Source: Chrysolina oricalcia
Taxonomy: Eukaryota > Arthropoda > Insecta > Coleoptera > Chrysomelidae
Direction of reading: 5' to 3'
Length of the DNA: 64,000 nucleotides
Assembly: GCA_944452925.2 (NCBI GenBank)
Contig: OX101810.2
Span: forward strand, 35,534,509-35,598,508
Positions 23,826 through 35,280 of the stretch are shown here, piece after piece (position 1 is the stretch's first letter; each line of letters begins with the position of its first letter). The translations under genes and the position numbers were made by a program. The notes beneath the pieces are model-generated. The model had not been told where the DNA came from, ran no database searches, and saw only the letters and a list, made by a program, of their open reading frames with translations.

Positions 23826-24621
23826 TTTTGAATTTTTTTTTTGAAATTTTTTTTTTATTTTTTCGAAAATTTATTTTTTTTTTTTTTGAGATTTTTTTTT
23901 TATTTTTTCGAAAATTTTTTTTTTCGATTTTTTTTTTGAATTTTTTTTTTATTTTTTCGAAAAAATCTTTTTCGATTTTTTTTTTGAATTTTTTTTGAAA
24001 TTTTTTTTTGAAATTTTTTTTTTTTATTTTTTTTTCAATTTTTTTTTTGAAAATTTTTTTTTTCGATTTTTTTTTTAATTTTTTTTAATTTTTTTTTTTC
24101 AATTTTTTTTTTGAAAAATTTTTTTTTGATTTTTTTTTGAAATTTTTTTTTTATTTTTTCGAAAATTTTTTTTTTCGATTTTTTTTTTATTTTTTTTTAA
24201 TTTTTTTTTTAATTTTTTCGAAAAATTTTTTTTTCGATTTTTTTTTGAATTTTTTTTGAAATTTTTTTTAAAATTTTTTTTGAAATTTTTTTTTATTTTT
24301 TCGAAAAATTTTTTTTTCGATTTTTTTTTTATTTTTATTGAGATTTTTTTTCATTTTTTCGAAAAATTTTTTTTTCGATTTTTTTTTTGAATTTTTTTTT
24401 TATTTTTTCGAAAATTTTTTTTTCGATTTTTTTTTATTTTTTTTGAAATTTTTTTTTTATTTTTTTTTGAAAATTTTTTTTCAATTTTTTTTTGAAATTT
24501 TTTTTAAAATTTTTTTTGAAATTTTTTTTATTTTTTCGAAAAATTTTTTTTTCGATTTTTTTTGAGATTTTTTTTCATTTTTTCGAAAAATTTTTTTTCG
24601 ATTTTTTTTTGAATTTTTTTT

Positions 24622-24963
24622 GAAAATTTTTTTTTTTGAATTTTTTTTTATTTTTTCGAAAATTTTTTTTTCGATTTTTTTTTTGAATTTTTTTTGAAAT
24701 TTTTTTTTGAAAATTTTTTTTTTATTTTTTTTGAATTTTTTTTTTTATTTTTTCGAAAATTTTTTTTTTCGATTTTTTTTTGAATTTTTTTTGAAAATTT
24801 TTTTTTTTGAATTTTTTTTTTATTTTTTCGAAAAAATTTTTTTCGATTTTTTTTTTGAATTTTTTTTGAAATTTTTTTTTGAAAATTTTTTTTTTATTTT
24901 TTTTGAATTTTTTTTTTTATTTTTTCGAAAATTTTTTTTTTCGATTTTTTTTTGAATTTCTTT
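24622..24963 (+). repeat. 171-bp tandem dimer before a GGA landmark
   Basis: The gaaaa(T)gaatt start is at 24622 and again at 24793, 171 bp apart, and the dimer runs into the GGA landmark at 24954. The same spacing and arrangement are seen at 47336, 49232 and 62409. Confidence 0.75.
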
Positions 24964-26650
24964 TGGATTTTTTTTTTTCAATTTTTTTTTTTGATTTTTT
25001 TTTATTTTTTCGAAATTTTTTTTTTTCGATTTTTTTTTTGAATTATTTTTCAATTTTTTTTTTGAATTTTTTTTTTGAAAAATTTTTTTTTGAAATTTTT
25101 TTTTTATTTTTTCGAAAAATTTTTTTTTCGATTTTTTTTGAATTTTTTTTGAAATTTTTCTTCAATTTTTTTTTGAAAATTTTTTTTTTATTTTTTTTTG
25201 AAAAATTTTTTTTTCGATTTTTTTTTTATTTTTTTTGAAATTTTTTTTTTATTTTTTCGAAATTTTTTTTTTCGATTTTTTTTTTAATTTTTATTGGAAA
25301 TTTTTTTTTTTCGATTTTTTTTTGAATTTTTTTTGAAATTTTTTTTTCAATTTTTTTTTTGAAAATTTTTTTTTGATTTTTTTTTTGAATTTTTTTTTTT
25401 TTTTTTGAAATTTTTTTTTTTGAATTTTTTTTGAAATTTTTTTTTTGAAAATTTTTTTTTTGATTTTTTTTTGAATTTTTTTTTCTATTTTTTTTTATTT
25501 TTTTTGAGATTTTTTTTTATTTTTTCGATTTTTTTTTTGAATTTTTTTTTCGATTTTTTTTTTGAATTTTTTTTGAAATTTTTTTTTGAATTTTTTTTTT
25601 GAAATTTTTTTTTTTATTTTTTCGAAATTTTTTTTTTTCGATTTTTTTTTTATTTTTTTTTTAATTTTTTTTTATTTTTTCGAAAAATTTTTTTTTTTTC
25701 GATTTTTTTTTGAATTTTTTTTGAAATTTTTTTTTCAATTTTTTTTTGAAAATTTTTTTTTTATTTTTTCGAAAATTTTTTTTTCCATTTTTTTTTGAAT
25801 TTTTTTTGAAATTTTTTTTCAATTTTTTTTTGAAATTTTTTTTAAAATTTTTTTTGAAATTTTTTTTATTTTTTCGATTTTTTTTTTATTTTTTTGAGAT
25901 TTTTTTTCATTTTTTCGAAAAATTTTTTTTAAATTTTTTTTTGAATTTTTTTTGAAAATTTTTTTTTTTGAATTTTTTTTTTATTTTTTCGAAAATTTTT
26001 TTTTCGATTTTTTTTTTGAATTTTTTTTGAAATTTTTTTTTCAATTTTTTTTTGAAAATTTTTTTTTTATTTTTTCGAAAAATTTTTTTTCCATTTTTTT
26101 TGAATTTTTTTTGAAATTTTTTTTCAATTTTTTTTGAAATTTTTTTTAAAATTTTTTTTGAAATTTTTTTTATTTTTTCGATTTTTTTTTTATTTTTTTT
26201 GAGATTTTTTTTCATTTTTTCGAAAATTTTTTGTTCGATTTTTTTTTGAATTTTTTTTGAAAATTTTTTTTTTTTGAATTTTTTTTTTATTTTTTCGAAA
26301 ATTTTTTTTTCGATTTTTTTTTTGAATTTTTTTTGAAATTTTTTTTTGAAAATTTTTTTTTTATTTTTTTTGAATTTTTTTTTTTATTTTTTCGAAAATT
26401 TTTTTTTTCGATTTTTTTTTGAATTTCTTTTTGATTTTTTTTTTCAATTTTTTTTTTTTAATTTTTTTTTTTGATTTTTTTTTATTTTTTCGAAAATTTT
26501 TTTTTTCGATTTTTTTTTTGAATTATTTTTCAATTTTTTTTTTGAATTTTTTTTTTGAAAAATTTTTTTTTGATTTTTTTTTGAAATTTTTTTTTTATTT
26601 TTTCGAAAATTTTTTTTTTCGATTTTTTTTGAATTTTTTTTGAAATTTTT

Positions 26651-29600
26651 TTTCAATTTTTTTTTGAAAATTTTTTTATTTTTTTTTTGAAAAATTTTTT
26701 TTTCGATTTTTTTTTTATTTTTTTTGAAATTTTTTTTTTATTTTTTCGAAATTTTTTTTTTCGATTTTTTTTTGAATTTTCATTGAAAATTTTTTTTTTC
26801 GATTTTTTTTGAATTTTTTTTGAAATTTTTTTTTCAATTTTTTTTTTGAAAATTTTTTTTTGATTTTTATTTTGAAATTTTTTTTTTTTTTTTTTAAATT
26901 TTTTTTTTTGAATTTTTTTTGAAATTTTTTTTTGAAAATTTTTTTTTTTTATTTTTTTTTTGAATTTTTTTTTCTATTTTTTCGAAAAATTTTTTTTTCG
27001 ATTTTTTTTTTATTTTTTTTGAGATTTTTTTTTATTTTTTCGATTTTTTTTTTGAATTTTTTTTTTATTTTTTCGAAAATTTTTTTTTCGATTTTTTTTT
27101 TGAATTTTTTTTGAAATTTTTTTTTGAATTTTTTTTTTGAAATTTTTTTTTTTATTTTTTCGAAAATTTTTTTTTTTCGATTTTTTTTTTGAATTTTTTT
27201 AGAATTTTTTTTGAATTTTTTTTTTGAAATTTTTTTTTTATTTTTTCGAAAATTTTTTTTTTCGATTTTTTTTTGAATTTTTTTTGAAATTTTTTTTCAA
27301 TTTTTTTTTGAAAATTTTTTTTTAATTTTTTTTGAAATTTTTTTTTTATTTTTTCGAAAATTTTTTTTTTCGATTTTTTTTTTTTAATTTTTTTAGAATT
27401 TTTTTTTTTAATTTTTTTTTTGAAATTTTTTTTTTATTTTTTCGAAAATTTTTTTTTTATTTTTTTTGAGATTTTTTTTTTATTTTTTCGAAAACTTTTT
27501 TTTTCGATTTTTTTTTTGATTTTTTTTTTTATTTTTTCGAAAAAAATTTTTTCGATTTTTTTTTGAATTTTTTTTGAAATTTTTTTTTGAAAATTTTTTT
27601 TTTTATTTTTTTTTTCAATTTTTTTTTTGAAAATTTTTTTTTTCGATTTTTTTTTAAATTTTTTTTGAATTTTTTTTTTCAATTTTTTTTTCGAAAATTT
27701 TTTTTTTCGATTTTTTTTTTGATTTTTTTTTTATTTTTTCGAAAATTTTTTTTTCGATTTTTTTTTTAAATTTTTTTTGAAATTTTTTTTTGAAAATTTT
27801 TTTAAAATTTTTTTTGAAATTTTTTTTTGAAAATTTTTTTTTTATTTTTTTTTCAATTTTTTTTTTGAAAATTTTTTTTTTCGATTTTTTTTTAAATTTT
27901 TTTTGAATTTTTTTTTTCAATTTTTTTTTTGAAAAATTTTTTTTTGATTTTTTTTTGAAATTTTTTTTTTATTTTTTCGAAAAATTTTTTTTCGATTTTT
28001 TTTGAATTTTTTTTGAAATTTTTTTTCAATTTTTTTTTGAAAAATTTTTTTTTATTTTTTTTTTGAAAAATTTTTTTTTCGATTTTTTTTGAAATTTTTT
28101 TTTTATTTTTTCGAAATTTTTTTTTTCGATTTTTTTTTTAATTTTCATTGAAAATTTTTTTTTTCGATTTTTTTTTGAATTTTTTTTTCAATTTTTTTTT
28201 TGAAAATTTTTTTTTGATTTTTTTTTTGAAATTTTTTTTTTTTCTTTTTGAAATTTTTTTTTTTGAATTTTTTTTGAAATTTTTTTTTGAAAATTTTTTT
28301 TTTGATTTTTTTTTTGAATTTTTTTTTTATTTTTTCGAAAATTTTTTTTTCGATTTTTTTTTTGAATTTTTTTTGAAATTTTTTTTTGAATTTTTTTTTT
28401 GAAATTTTTTTTTTTATTTTTTCGAAAATTTTTTTTTTCGATTTTTTTTTGAATTTTTTTTGAAATTTTTTTTCAATTTTTTTTTGAAAATTTTTTTTAA
28501 ATTTTTTTTGAAATTTTTTTTTTTTTTTTTCGAAAATTTTTTTTTTTCGATTTTTTTTTTGAATTTTTTTAGAATTTTTTTTTGAATTTTTTTTTTGAAA
28601 TTTTTTTTTTATTTTTTCGAAAAATTTTTTTTTCGATTTTTTTTTGAATTTTTTTTGAAATTTTTTTTCAATTTTTTTTTGAAAATTTTTTTTTAATTTT
28701 TTTTGAAATTTTTTTTTTATTTTTTGTAAAATTTTTTTTTTCGATTTTTTTTTTGAATTTTTTTAGAATTTTTTTTTTTAATTTTTTTTTTGAAATTTTT
28801 TTTTTATTTTTTCGAAAAATTTTTTTTTATTTTTTTTGAGATTTTTTTTTTATTTTTTCGAAAACTTTTTTTTTCGAGTTTTTTTTTTGATTTTTTTTTT
28901 ATTTTTTCGAAAAAGTTTTTTTCGATTTTTTTTTTGAATTTTTTTTGAAATTTTTTTTTGAAAATTTTTTTTTTTATTTTTTTTTTCAATTTTTTTTTTG
29001 AAAATTTTTTTTTTCGATTTTTTTTTAAATTTTTTTTGAATTTTTTTTTCAATTTTTTTTTGAAAAATTTTTTTTTGATTTTTTTTTGAAATTTTTTTTT
29101 TATTTTTTCGAAAATTTTTTTTTTCGATTATTTTTTTTTAAATTTTTTTTTATTTTTTCGAAAATTTTTTTTTTCGATTTTTTTTTGAATTTTTTTTGAA
29201 ATTTTTTTTTAAATTTTTTTAGAAATTTTTTTTTATTTTTTCGAAAAATTTTTTTTTCGATTTTTTTTTGAATTTTTTTTTAATTTTTTCGAAAAATTTT
29301 TTTTTCGATTTTTTTTTTATTTTTTTTCGATTTTTTTTTTATTTTTTTTGAAATTTTTTTTTTATTTTTTCGAAAATTTTTTTTTCGATTTTTTTTTGAA
29401 TTTTTATTGAAAATTTTTTTTTGAATTTTTTTTGAAATTTTTTTTTCAATTTTTTTTTGAAAATTTTTTTTTTATTTTTTCGAAAATTTTTTTTTTCCAT
29501 TTTTTTTTGAATTTTTTTTGAAATTTTTTTTCAATTTTTTTTTGAAATTTTTTTTAAAATTTTTTTTGAAATTTTTTTTATTTTTTCGAAAAATTTTTTT

Positions 29601-31170
29601 TTCGATTTTTTTAAAATTTTTTTTGAGATTTTTTTTCATTTTTTCGAAAAAAATTTTTTTCGATTTTTTTTTTGATTTTTTTTTTATTTTTTCGAAAAAT
29701 TTTTTTTCGATTTTTTTTTGAATTTTTTTTTGAGATTTTTTTTCATTTTTTCGAAAAAATTTTTTTTCGATTTTTTTTTTGAATTTTTTTTTTATTTTTT
29801 CGAAAATTTTTTTTTCGATTTTTTTTTTTGAATTTTTTTTGAAATTTTTCTTTGAAAATTTTTTTAAAATTTTTTTTGAAATTTTTTTTTGAAAATTTTT
29901 TTTTTATTTTTTTTTTCAATTTTTTTTTGAAAATTTTTTTTTTCCATTTTTTTTTTAAATTTTTTTTTAATTTTTTTTTTCAATTTTTTTTTTGAAAAAT
30001 TTTTTTTTGATTTTTTTTTGAAATTTTTTTTTTATTTTTTCGAAAAATTTTTTTTTCGATTTTTTTTTGAATTTTTTTTGAAATTTTTTTTTTGAAATTT
30101 TTTTTTTTATTTTTTTTGAAATTTTTTTTTTTATTTTTTCGAAAAATTTTTTTTTCGATTTTTTTTTTGAATTTTTTTTTCAATTTTTTTTTGAAAATTT
30201 TTTTTTTATTTTTTCGAAAATTTTTTTTTTCGATTTTTTTTTGAATTTTTTTTGAAATTTTTTTTTCAATTTTTTTTTGAAAATTTTTTTTTGATTTTTT
30301 TTTTGAAATTTTTTTTTTTTTTTTTTTGAAATTTTTTTTTTTGAATTTTTTTTGAAATTTTTTATTGAAAATTTTTTTTTTTGAATTTTTTTTTCTATTT
30401 TTTCGAAAAATTTTTTTTTCGATTTTTTTTTAATTTTTTTTGAGATTTTTTTTTATTTTTTTTTGAAAATTTTTTTTCGATTTTTTTTTGAATTTTCATT
30501 GAAAATTTTTTTTTTCGATTTTTTTTTGAATTTTTTTTTCAATTTTTTTTTTGAAAATTTTTTTTTGATTTTTTTTTTGAAATTTTTTTTTTTTTTTTTG
30601 AAATTTTTTTTTTTGAATTTTTTTTGAATTTTTTTTTTGAAAATTTTTTTTTTTGATTTTTTTTTTGAATTTTTTTTTCTATTTTTTCGAAAAATTTTTT
30701 TTTCGATTTTTTTTTTATTTTTTTTGAGATTTTTTTTTATTTTTTCGATTTTTTTTTTGAATTTTTTTTTATTTTTTCGAAAATTTTTTTTTCGATTTTT
30801 TTTTTGAATTTTTTTTGAAATTTTTTTTTGAATTTTTTTTTTGAAATTTTTTTTTTTATTTTTTCGAAAATTTTTTTTTTCGATTTTTTTTTGAATTTTT
30901 TTTGAAATTTTTTTTCAATTTTTTTTTGAAAATTTTTTTAAAATTTTTTTTGAAATTTTTTTTTTATTTTTTCGAAATTTTTTTTTTTCGATTTTTTTTT
31001 TTAATTTTTTTAGAATTTTTTTTTGAATTTTTTTTTTGAAATTTTTTTTTTCGATTTTTTTTTGAATTTTTTTTGAAATTTTTTTTCAATTTTTTTTTGA
31101 AAATTTTTTTTTAATTTTTTTTGAAATTTTTTTTTTATTTTTTCGAAAAATTTTTTTTTCGATTTTTTTT
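26651..31170 (+). repeat. Diverged array lacking the GGA landmark
   Basis: This stretch has the same basic ~12-bp motif, with ctatt-ttttcg words at about 26970, 30393 and 30679 and a segment at 28804-29052 resembling 3694-3942 and 22846-23094. Units can be seen locally but I could not assign one clean period. It begins a ~13.9-kb interval without the GAATTTCTTTTGGA landmark. A 108-bp-type dimer lies at 29625. No gene is seen. Confidence 0.6.
29625..29838 (+). repeat. 108-bp-type tandem dimer (107-bp spacing)
   Basis: The gagat words start at 29625 and 29732, 107 bp apart. One T fewer than in the other copies of this dimer accounts for the difference. Confidence 0.65.
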
Positions 31171-33225
31171 TTGAATTTTTTTAGAATTTTTTTTTTTAAT
31201 TTTTTTTTTGAAATTTTTTTTTTATTTTTTCGAAAATTTTTTTTTTCGATTTTTTTTTTGAATTTTTTTAGAATTTTTTTTTTAATTTTTTTTTTGAAAT
31301 TTTTTTTTATTTTTTCGAAAAAGTTTTTTTCGATTTTTTTTTTGAATTTTTTTTGAAATTTTTTTTTGAAAATTTTTTTTTTTATTTTTTTTTTCAATTT
31401 TTTTTTTGAAAATTTTTTTTTTCGATTTTTTTTTAAATTTTTTTTGAATTTTTTTTTTCAATATTTTTTTTTGAAATTTTTTTTTTATTTTTTCGAAAAT
31501 TTTTTTTTCGATTATTTTTTTTTTAATTTTTTTTTATTTTTTCGAAAAAATTTTTTTTCGATTTTTTTTTGAATTTTTTTTGAAATTTTTTTTAAAATTT
31601 TTTTTGAAATTTTTTTTTATTTTTTCGAAAAATTTTTTTTTCGATTTTTTTTTTGAATTTTTTTTTTATTTTTTCGAAAATTTTTTTTTCGATTTTTTTT
31701 TATTTTTTTTGAAATTTTTTTTTTATTTTTTCGAAAAATTTTTTTTCGATTTTTTTTTGAATTTTTATTGAAAATTTTTTTTTGAATTTTTTTTGAAATT
31801 TTTTTTTCAATTTTTTTTTGAAATTTTTTTTTTATTTTTTCGAAAATTTTTTTTTTCCATTTTTTTTGAATTTTTTTTGAAATTTTTTTTCAATTTTTTT
31901 TTGAAATTTTTTTTAAAATTTTTTTTGAAATTTTTTTTATTTTTTCGAAAAATTTTTTTTTCGATTTTTTTTGAGATTTTTTTTCATTTTTTCGAAAAAT
32001 TTTTTTTTCGATTTTTTTTTTGAATTTTTTTTTTATTTTTTCGAAAATTTTTTTTTCGATTTTTTTTTTGAATTTTTTTTGAGATTTTTTTCATTTTTTC
32101 GAAAAATTTTTTTTTCGATTTTTTTTTTGAATTTTTTTTTTATTTTTTCGAAAATTTTTTTTTCGATTTTTTTTTTTGAATTTTTTTTGAAATTTTTTTT
32201 TGAAAATTTTTTTAAAATTTTTTTTGAAATTTTTTTTTGAAAATTTTTTTTTTCAATTTTTTTTTTGAAAATTTTTTTTTTCGATTTTTTTTTTAATTTT
32301 TTTTGAATTTTTTTTTTCAATTTTTTTTTTGAAAAATTTTTTTTTGATTTTTTTTTGAAATTTTTTTTTTATTTTTTCGAAAAATTTTTTTTTCGATTTT
32401 TTTTTGAATTTTTTTTGAAATTTTTTTTTTGAAATTTTTTTTTTTTTTTTTTAAATTTTTTTTTTTATTTTTTCGAAAAATTTTTTTTTCGATTTTTTTT
32501 TTGAATTTTTTTTTCAAATTTTTTTTGAAAATTTTTTTTTTATTTTTTCGAAAATTTTTTTTTTCGATTTTTTTTTGAATTTTTTTTGAAATTTTTTTTT
32601 CAATTTTTTTTTGAAAATTTTTTTTTGATTTTTTTTTTTGAAATTTTTTTTTTTTTTTTTTTTTGAAATTTTTTTTTTGAATTTTTTTTGAAATTTTTTT
32701 TTGAAAATTTTTTTTTTTTAATTTTTTTTTCTATTTTTTCGAAAAATTTTTTTTTCGATTTTTTTTTTTATTTTTTTTGAGATTTTTTTTTATTTTTTCG
32801 ATTTTTTTTTTGAAATTTTTTTTTTTATTTTTTCGAAAAATTTTTTTTTCGATTTTTTTTTTGAATTTTTTTCGAAATTTTTTTTCAATTTTTTTTTGAA
32901 AATTTTTTTTTTCGATTTTTTTTTAAATTTTTTTTGAATTTTTTTTTTCAATTTTTTTTTTGAAAAATTTTTTTTTGAAATTTTTTTTTTTATTTTTTCG
33001 AAAATTTTTTTTTTCGATTTTTTTTTTATTTTTTTTTAAATTTTTTTTTTTATTTTTTCGAAAAAATTTTTTTTCGATTTTTTTTTGAATTTTTATTGAA
33101 AATTTTTTTTTTCGATTTTTTTTTGAATTTTTTTTTTCAATTTTTTTTTTGAAAAATTTTTTTTTGATTTTTTTTTGAAATTTTTTTTTTTATTTTTTCG
33201 AAAATTTTTTTTTTCGATTTTTTTT
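31171..33225 (+). repeat. ~2.08-kb higher-order unit, copy 1
   Basis: Several points match the next copy at closely similar offsets: 31171 with 33226 (tttagaatt segment, ~2,055), 31973 with 34055 (first gagat of the 108-bp dimer, 2,082), ~32320 with 34403 (2,083), ~32517 with 34602 (2,085) and ~32779 with 34863 (2,084). The small drift is explained by one-base T-run differences and a few short indels. The unit contains a 108-bp dimer and no GGA landmark. Confidence 0.8.
31973..32188 (+). repeat. 108-bp tandem dimer
   Basis: The gagat words start at 31973 and 32081. The second copy has one T fewer before cattttttcg (gagattttttt against gagatttttttt). Confidence 0.75.
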
Positions 33226-35280
33226 TTGAATTTTTTTAGAATTTTTTTTTTAAATTTTTTTTTTGAAATTTTTTTTTTATTTTTTCGAAAATTTTTTTTT
33301 TCGATTTTTTTTTTGAATTTTTTTAGAATTTTTTTTTTAATTTTTTTTTTGAAATTTTTTTTTATTTTTTCGAAAAATTTTTTTTTCGATTTTTTTTTTG
33401 AATTTTTTTTGAAATTTTTTTTTGAAAATTTTTTTTTTTTATTTTTTTTTTCAATTTTTTTTTTGAAAATTTTTTTTTTCGATTTTTTTTAAAATTTTTT
33501 TTGAATTTTTTTTTTCAATATTTTTTTGAAAAATTTTTTTTTGATTTTTTTTTAAATTTTTTTTTTATTTTTTCGAAAATTTTTTTTTTCGATTATTTTT
33601 TTTTTAATTTTTTTTTATTTTTTCGAAAAAATTTTTTTTCGATTTTTTTTTGAATTTTTTTTGAAATTTTTTTTAAAATTTTTTTTGAAATTTTTTTTTA
33701 TTTTTTCGAAAAATTTTTTTTTCGATTTTTTTTTTGAATTTTTTTTTTATTTTTTCGAAAATTTTTTTTTCGATTTTTTTTTATTTTTTTTGAAATTTTT
33801 TTTTATTTTTTCGAAAAATTTTTTTTCGATTTTTTTTTGAATTTTTATTGAAAAATTTTTTTTGAATTTTTTTTGAAATTTTTTTTTCAATTTTTTTTTG
33901 AAATTTTTTTTTTTATTTTTTCGAAAATTTTTTTTTTCCATTTTTTTTTGAATTTTTTTTGAAATTTTTTTTCAATTTTTTTTTGAAATTTTTTTTAAAA
34001 TTTTTTTTGAAATTTTTTTTATTTTTTCGAAAAATTTTTTTTTCGATTTTTTTTGAGATTTTTTTTCATTTTTTCGAAAAATTTTTTTTTCGATTTTTTT
34101 TTTGAATTTTTTTTTTATTTTTTCGAAAATTTTTTTTTCGATTTTTTTTTTGAATTTTTTTTGAGATTTTTTTTCATTTTTTCGAAAAATTTTTTTTTCG
34201 ATTTTTTTTTTGAATTTTTTTTTTATTTTTTCGAAAATTTTTTTTTCGATTTTTTTTTTTGAATTTTTTTTGAAATTTTTTTTTGAAAATTTTTTTAAAA
34301 TTTTTTTTGAAATTTTTTTTTGAAAATTTTTTTTTTCAATTTTTTTTTTGAAAATTTTTTTTTTCGATTTTTTTTTTAATTTTTTTTGAATTTTTTTTTT
34401 CAATTTTTTTTTGAAAATTTTTTTTTTGATTTTTTTTTGAAATTTTTTTTTTATTTTTTCGAAAAATTTTTTTTTCGATTTTTTTTTGAATTTTTTTTGA
34501 AATTTTTTTTTTGAAATTTTTTTTTTTTTTTTTTTTTAAATTTTTTTTTTTATTTTTTCGAAAAATTTTTTTTTCGATTTTTTTTTTGAATTTTTTTTTC
34601 AAATTTTTTTTGAAAATTTTTTTTTTATTTTTTCGAAAATTTTTTTTTTCGATTTTTTTTGAATTTTTTTTGAAATTTTTTTTTCAATTTTTTTTTGAAA
34701 ATTTTTTTTTGATTTTTTTTTTTGAATTTTTTTTTTTTTTTTTTGAAATTTTTTTTGAATTTTTTTTGAAATTTTTTTTTGAAAATTTTTTTTTTTTTAT
34801 TTTTTTTTCTATTTTTTCGAAAAATTTTTTTTTCGATTTTTTTTTTTATTTTTTTTGAGATTTTTTTTTATTTTTTCGATTTTTTTTTTGAAATTTTTTT
34901 TTTTATTTTTTCGAAAAATTTTTTTTTCGATTTTTTTTTTGAATTTTTTTCGAAATTTTTTTTCAATTTTTTTTTGAAAATTTTTTTTTCGATTTTTTTT
35001 TTAATTTTTTTTGAATTTTTTTTTTCAATTTTTTTTTGAAAAATTTTTTTTTGAAATTTTTTTTTTTATTTTTTCGAAAATTTTTTTTTTCGATTTTTTT
35101 TTTATTTTTTTTTAAATTTTTTTTTTTATTTTTTCGAAAAATTTTTTTTCGATTTTTTTTTGAATTTTTATTGAAAATTTTTTTTTTCGATTTTTTTTTG
35201 AATTTTTTTTTTCAATTTTTTTTTTGAAAAATTTTTTTTTGATTTTTTTTTGAAATTTTTTTTTTATTTTTTCGAAAATT
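33226..35280 (+). repeat. ~2.08-kb higher-order unit, copy 2
   Basis: This is the tandem partner of 31171-33225. The attgaaaa word after gaattttt is at 33087 in copy 1 and 35162 here (offset 2,075), so the duplication covers essentially the whole interval. Beyond about 35280 the match is no longer clear. Confidence 0.78.
34055..34270 (+). repeat. 108-bp tandem dimer
   Basis: The gagat words start at 34055 and 34163. This dimer corresponds to the one at 31973 in the neighbouring 2.08-kb copy; here both halves have the same T-run length, which keeps one 143-codon minus-strand frame open by chance. Confidence 0.75.

Larger units (their letters stand above)
21481..26650 (+). repeat. Diverged relatives of the U units
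   Basis: The same word order as in U1-U4 recurs, with GGA landmarks at 21963, 24954 and a decayed one at 26421 (gaatttctttttga). The segment near 21550 resembles the U3 segment at 14293, and 22846-23094 resembles 3694-3942. One-base differences in T-run length are frequent, so no long constant-offset match to the U units is visible. It includes a 230-bp duplication at about 23.5 kb and a 171-bp dimer at about 24.6 kb. No gene is seen. Confidence 0.65.

Noticed and set aside
24622..24963. 171-bp repeat as primate alpha-satellite
   Set aside because: Only the length agrees. The sequence is over 70% T with no resemblance to the alpha-satellite monomer or its CENP-B box.
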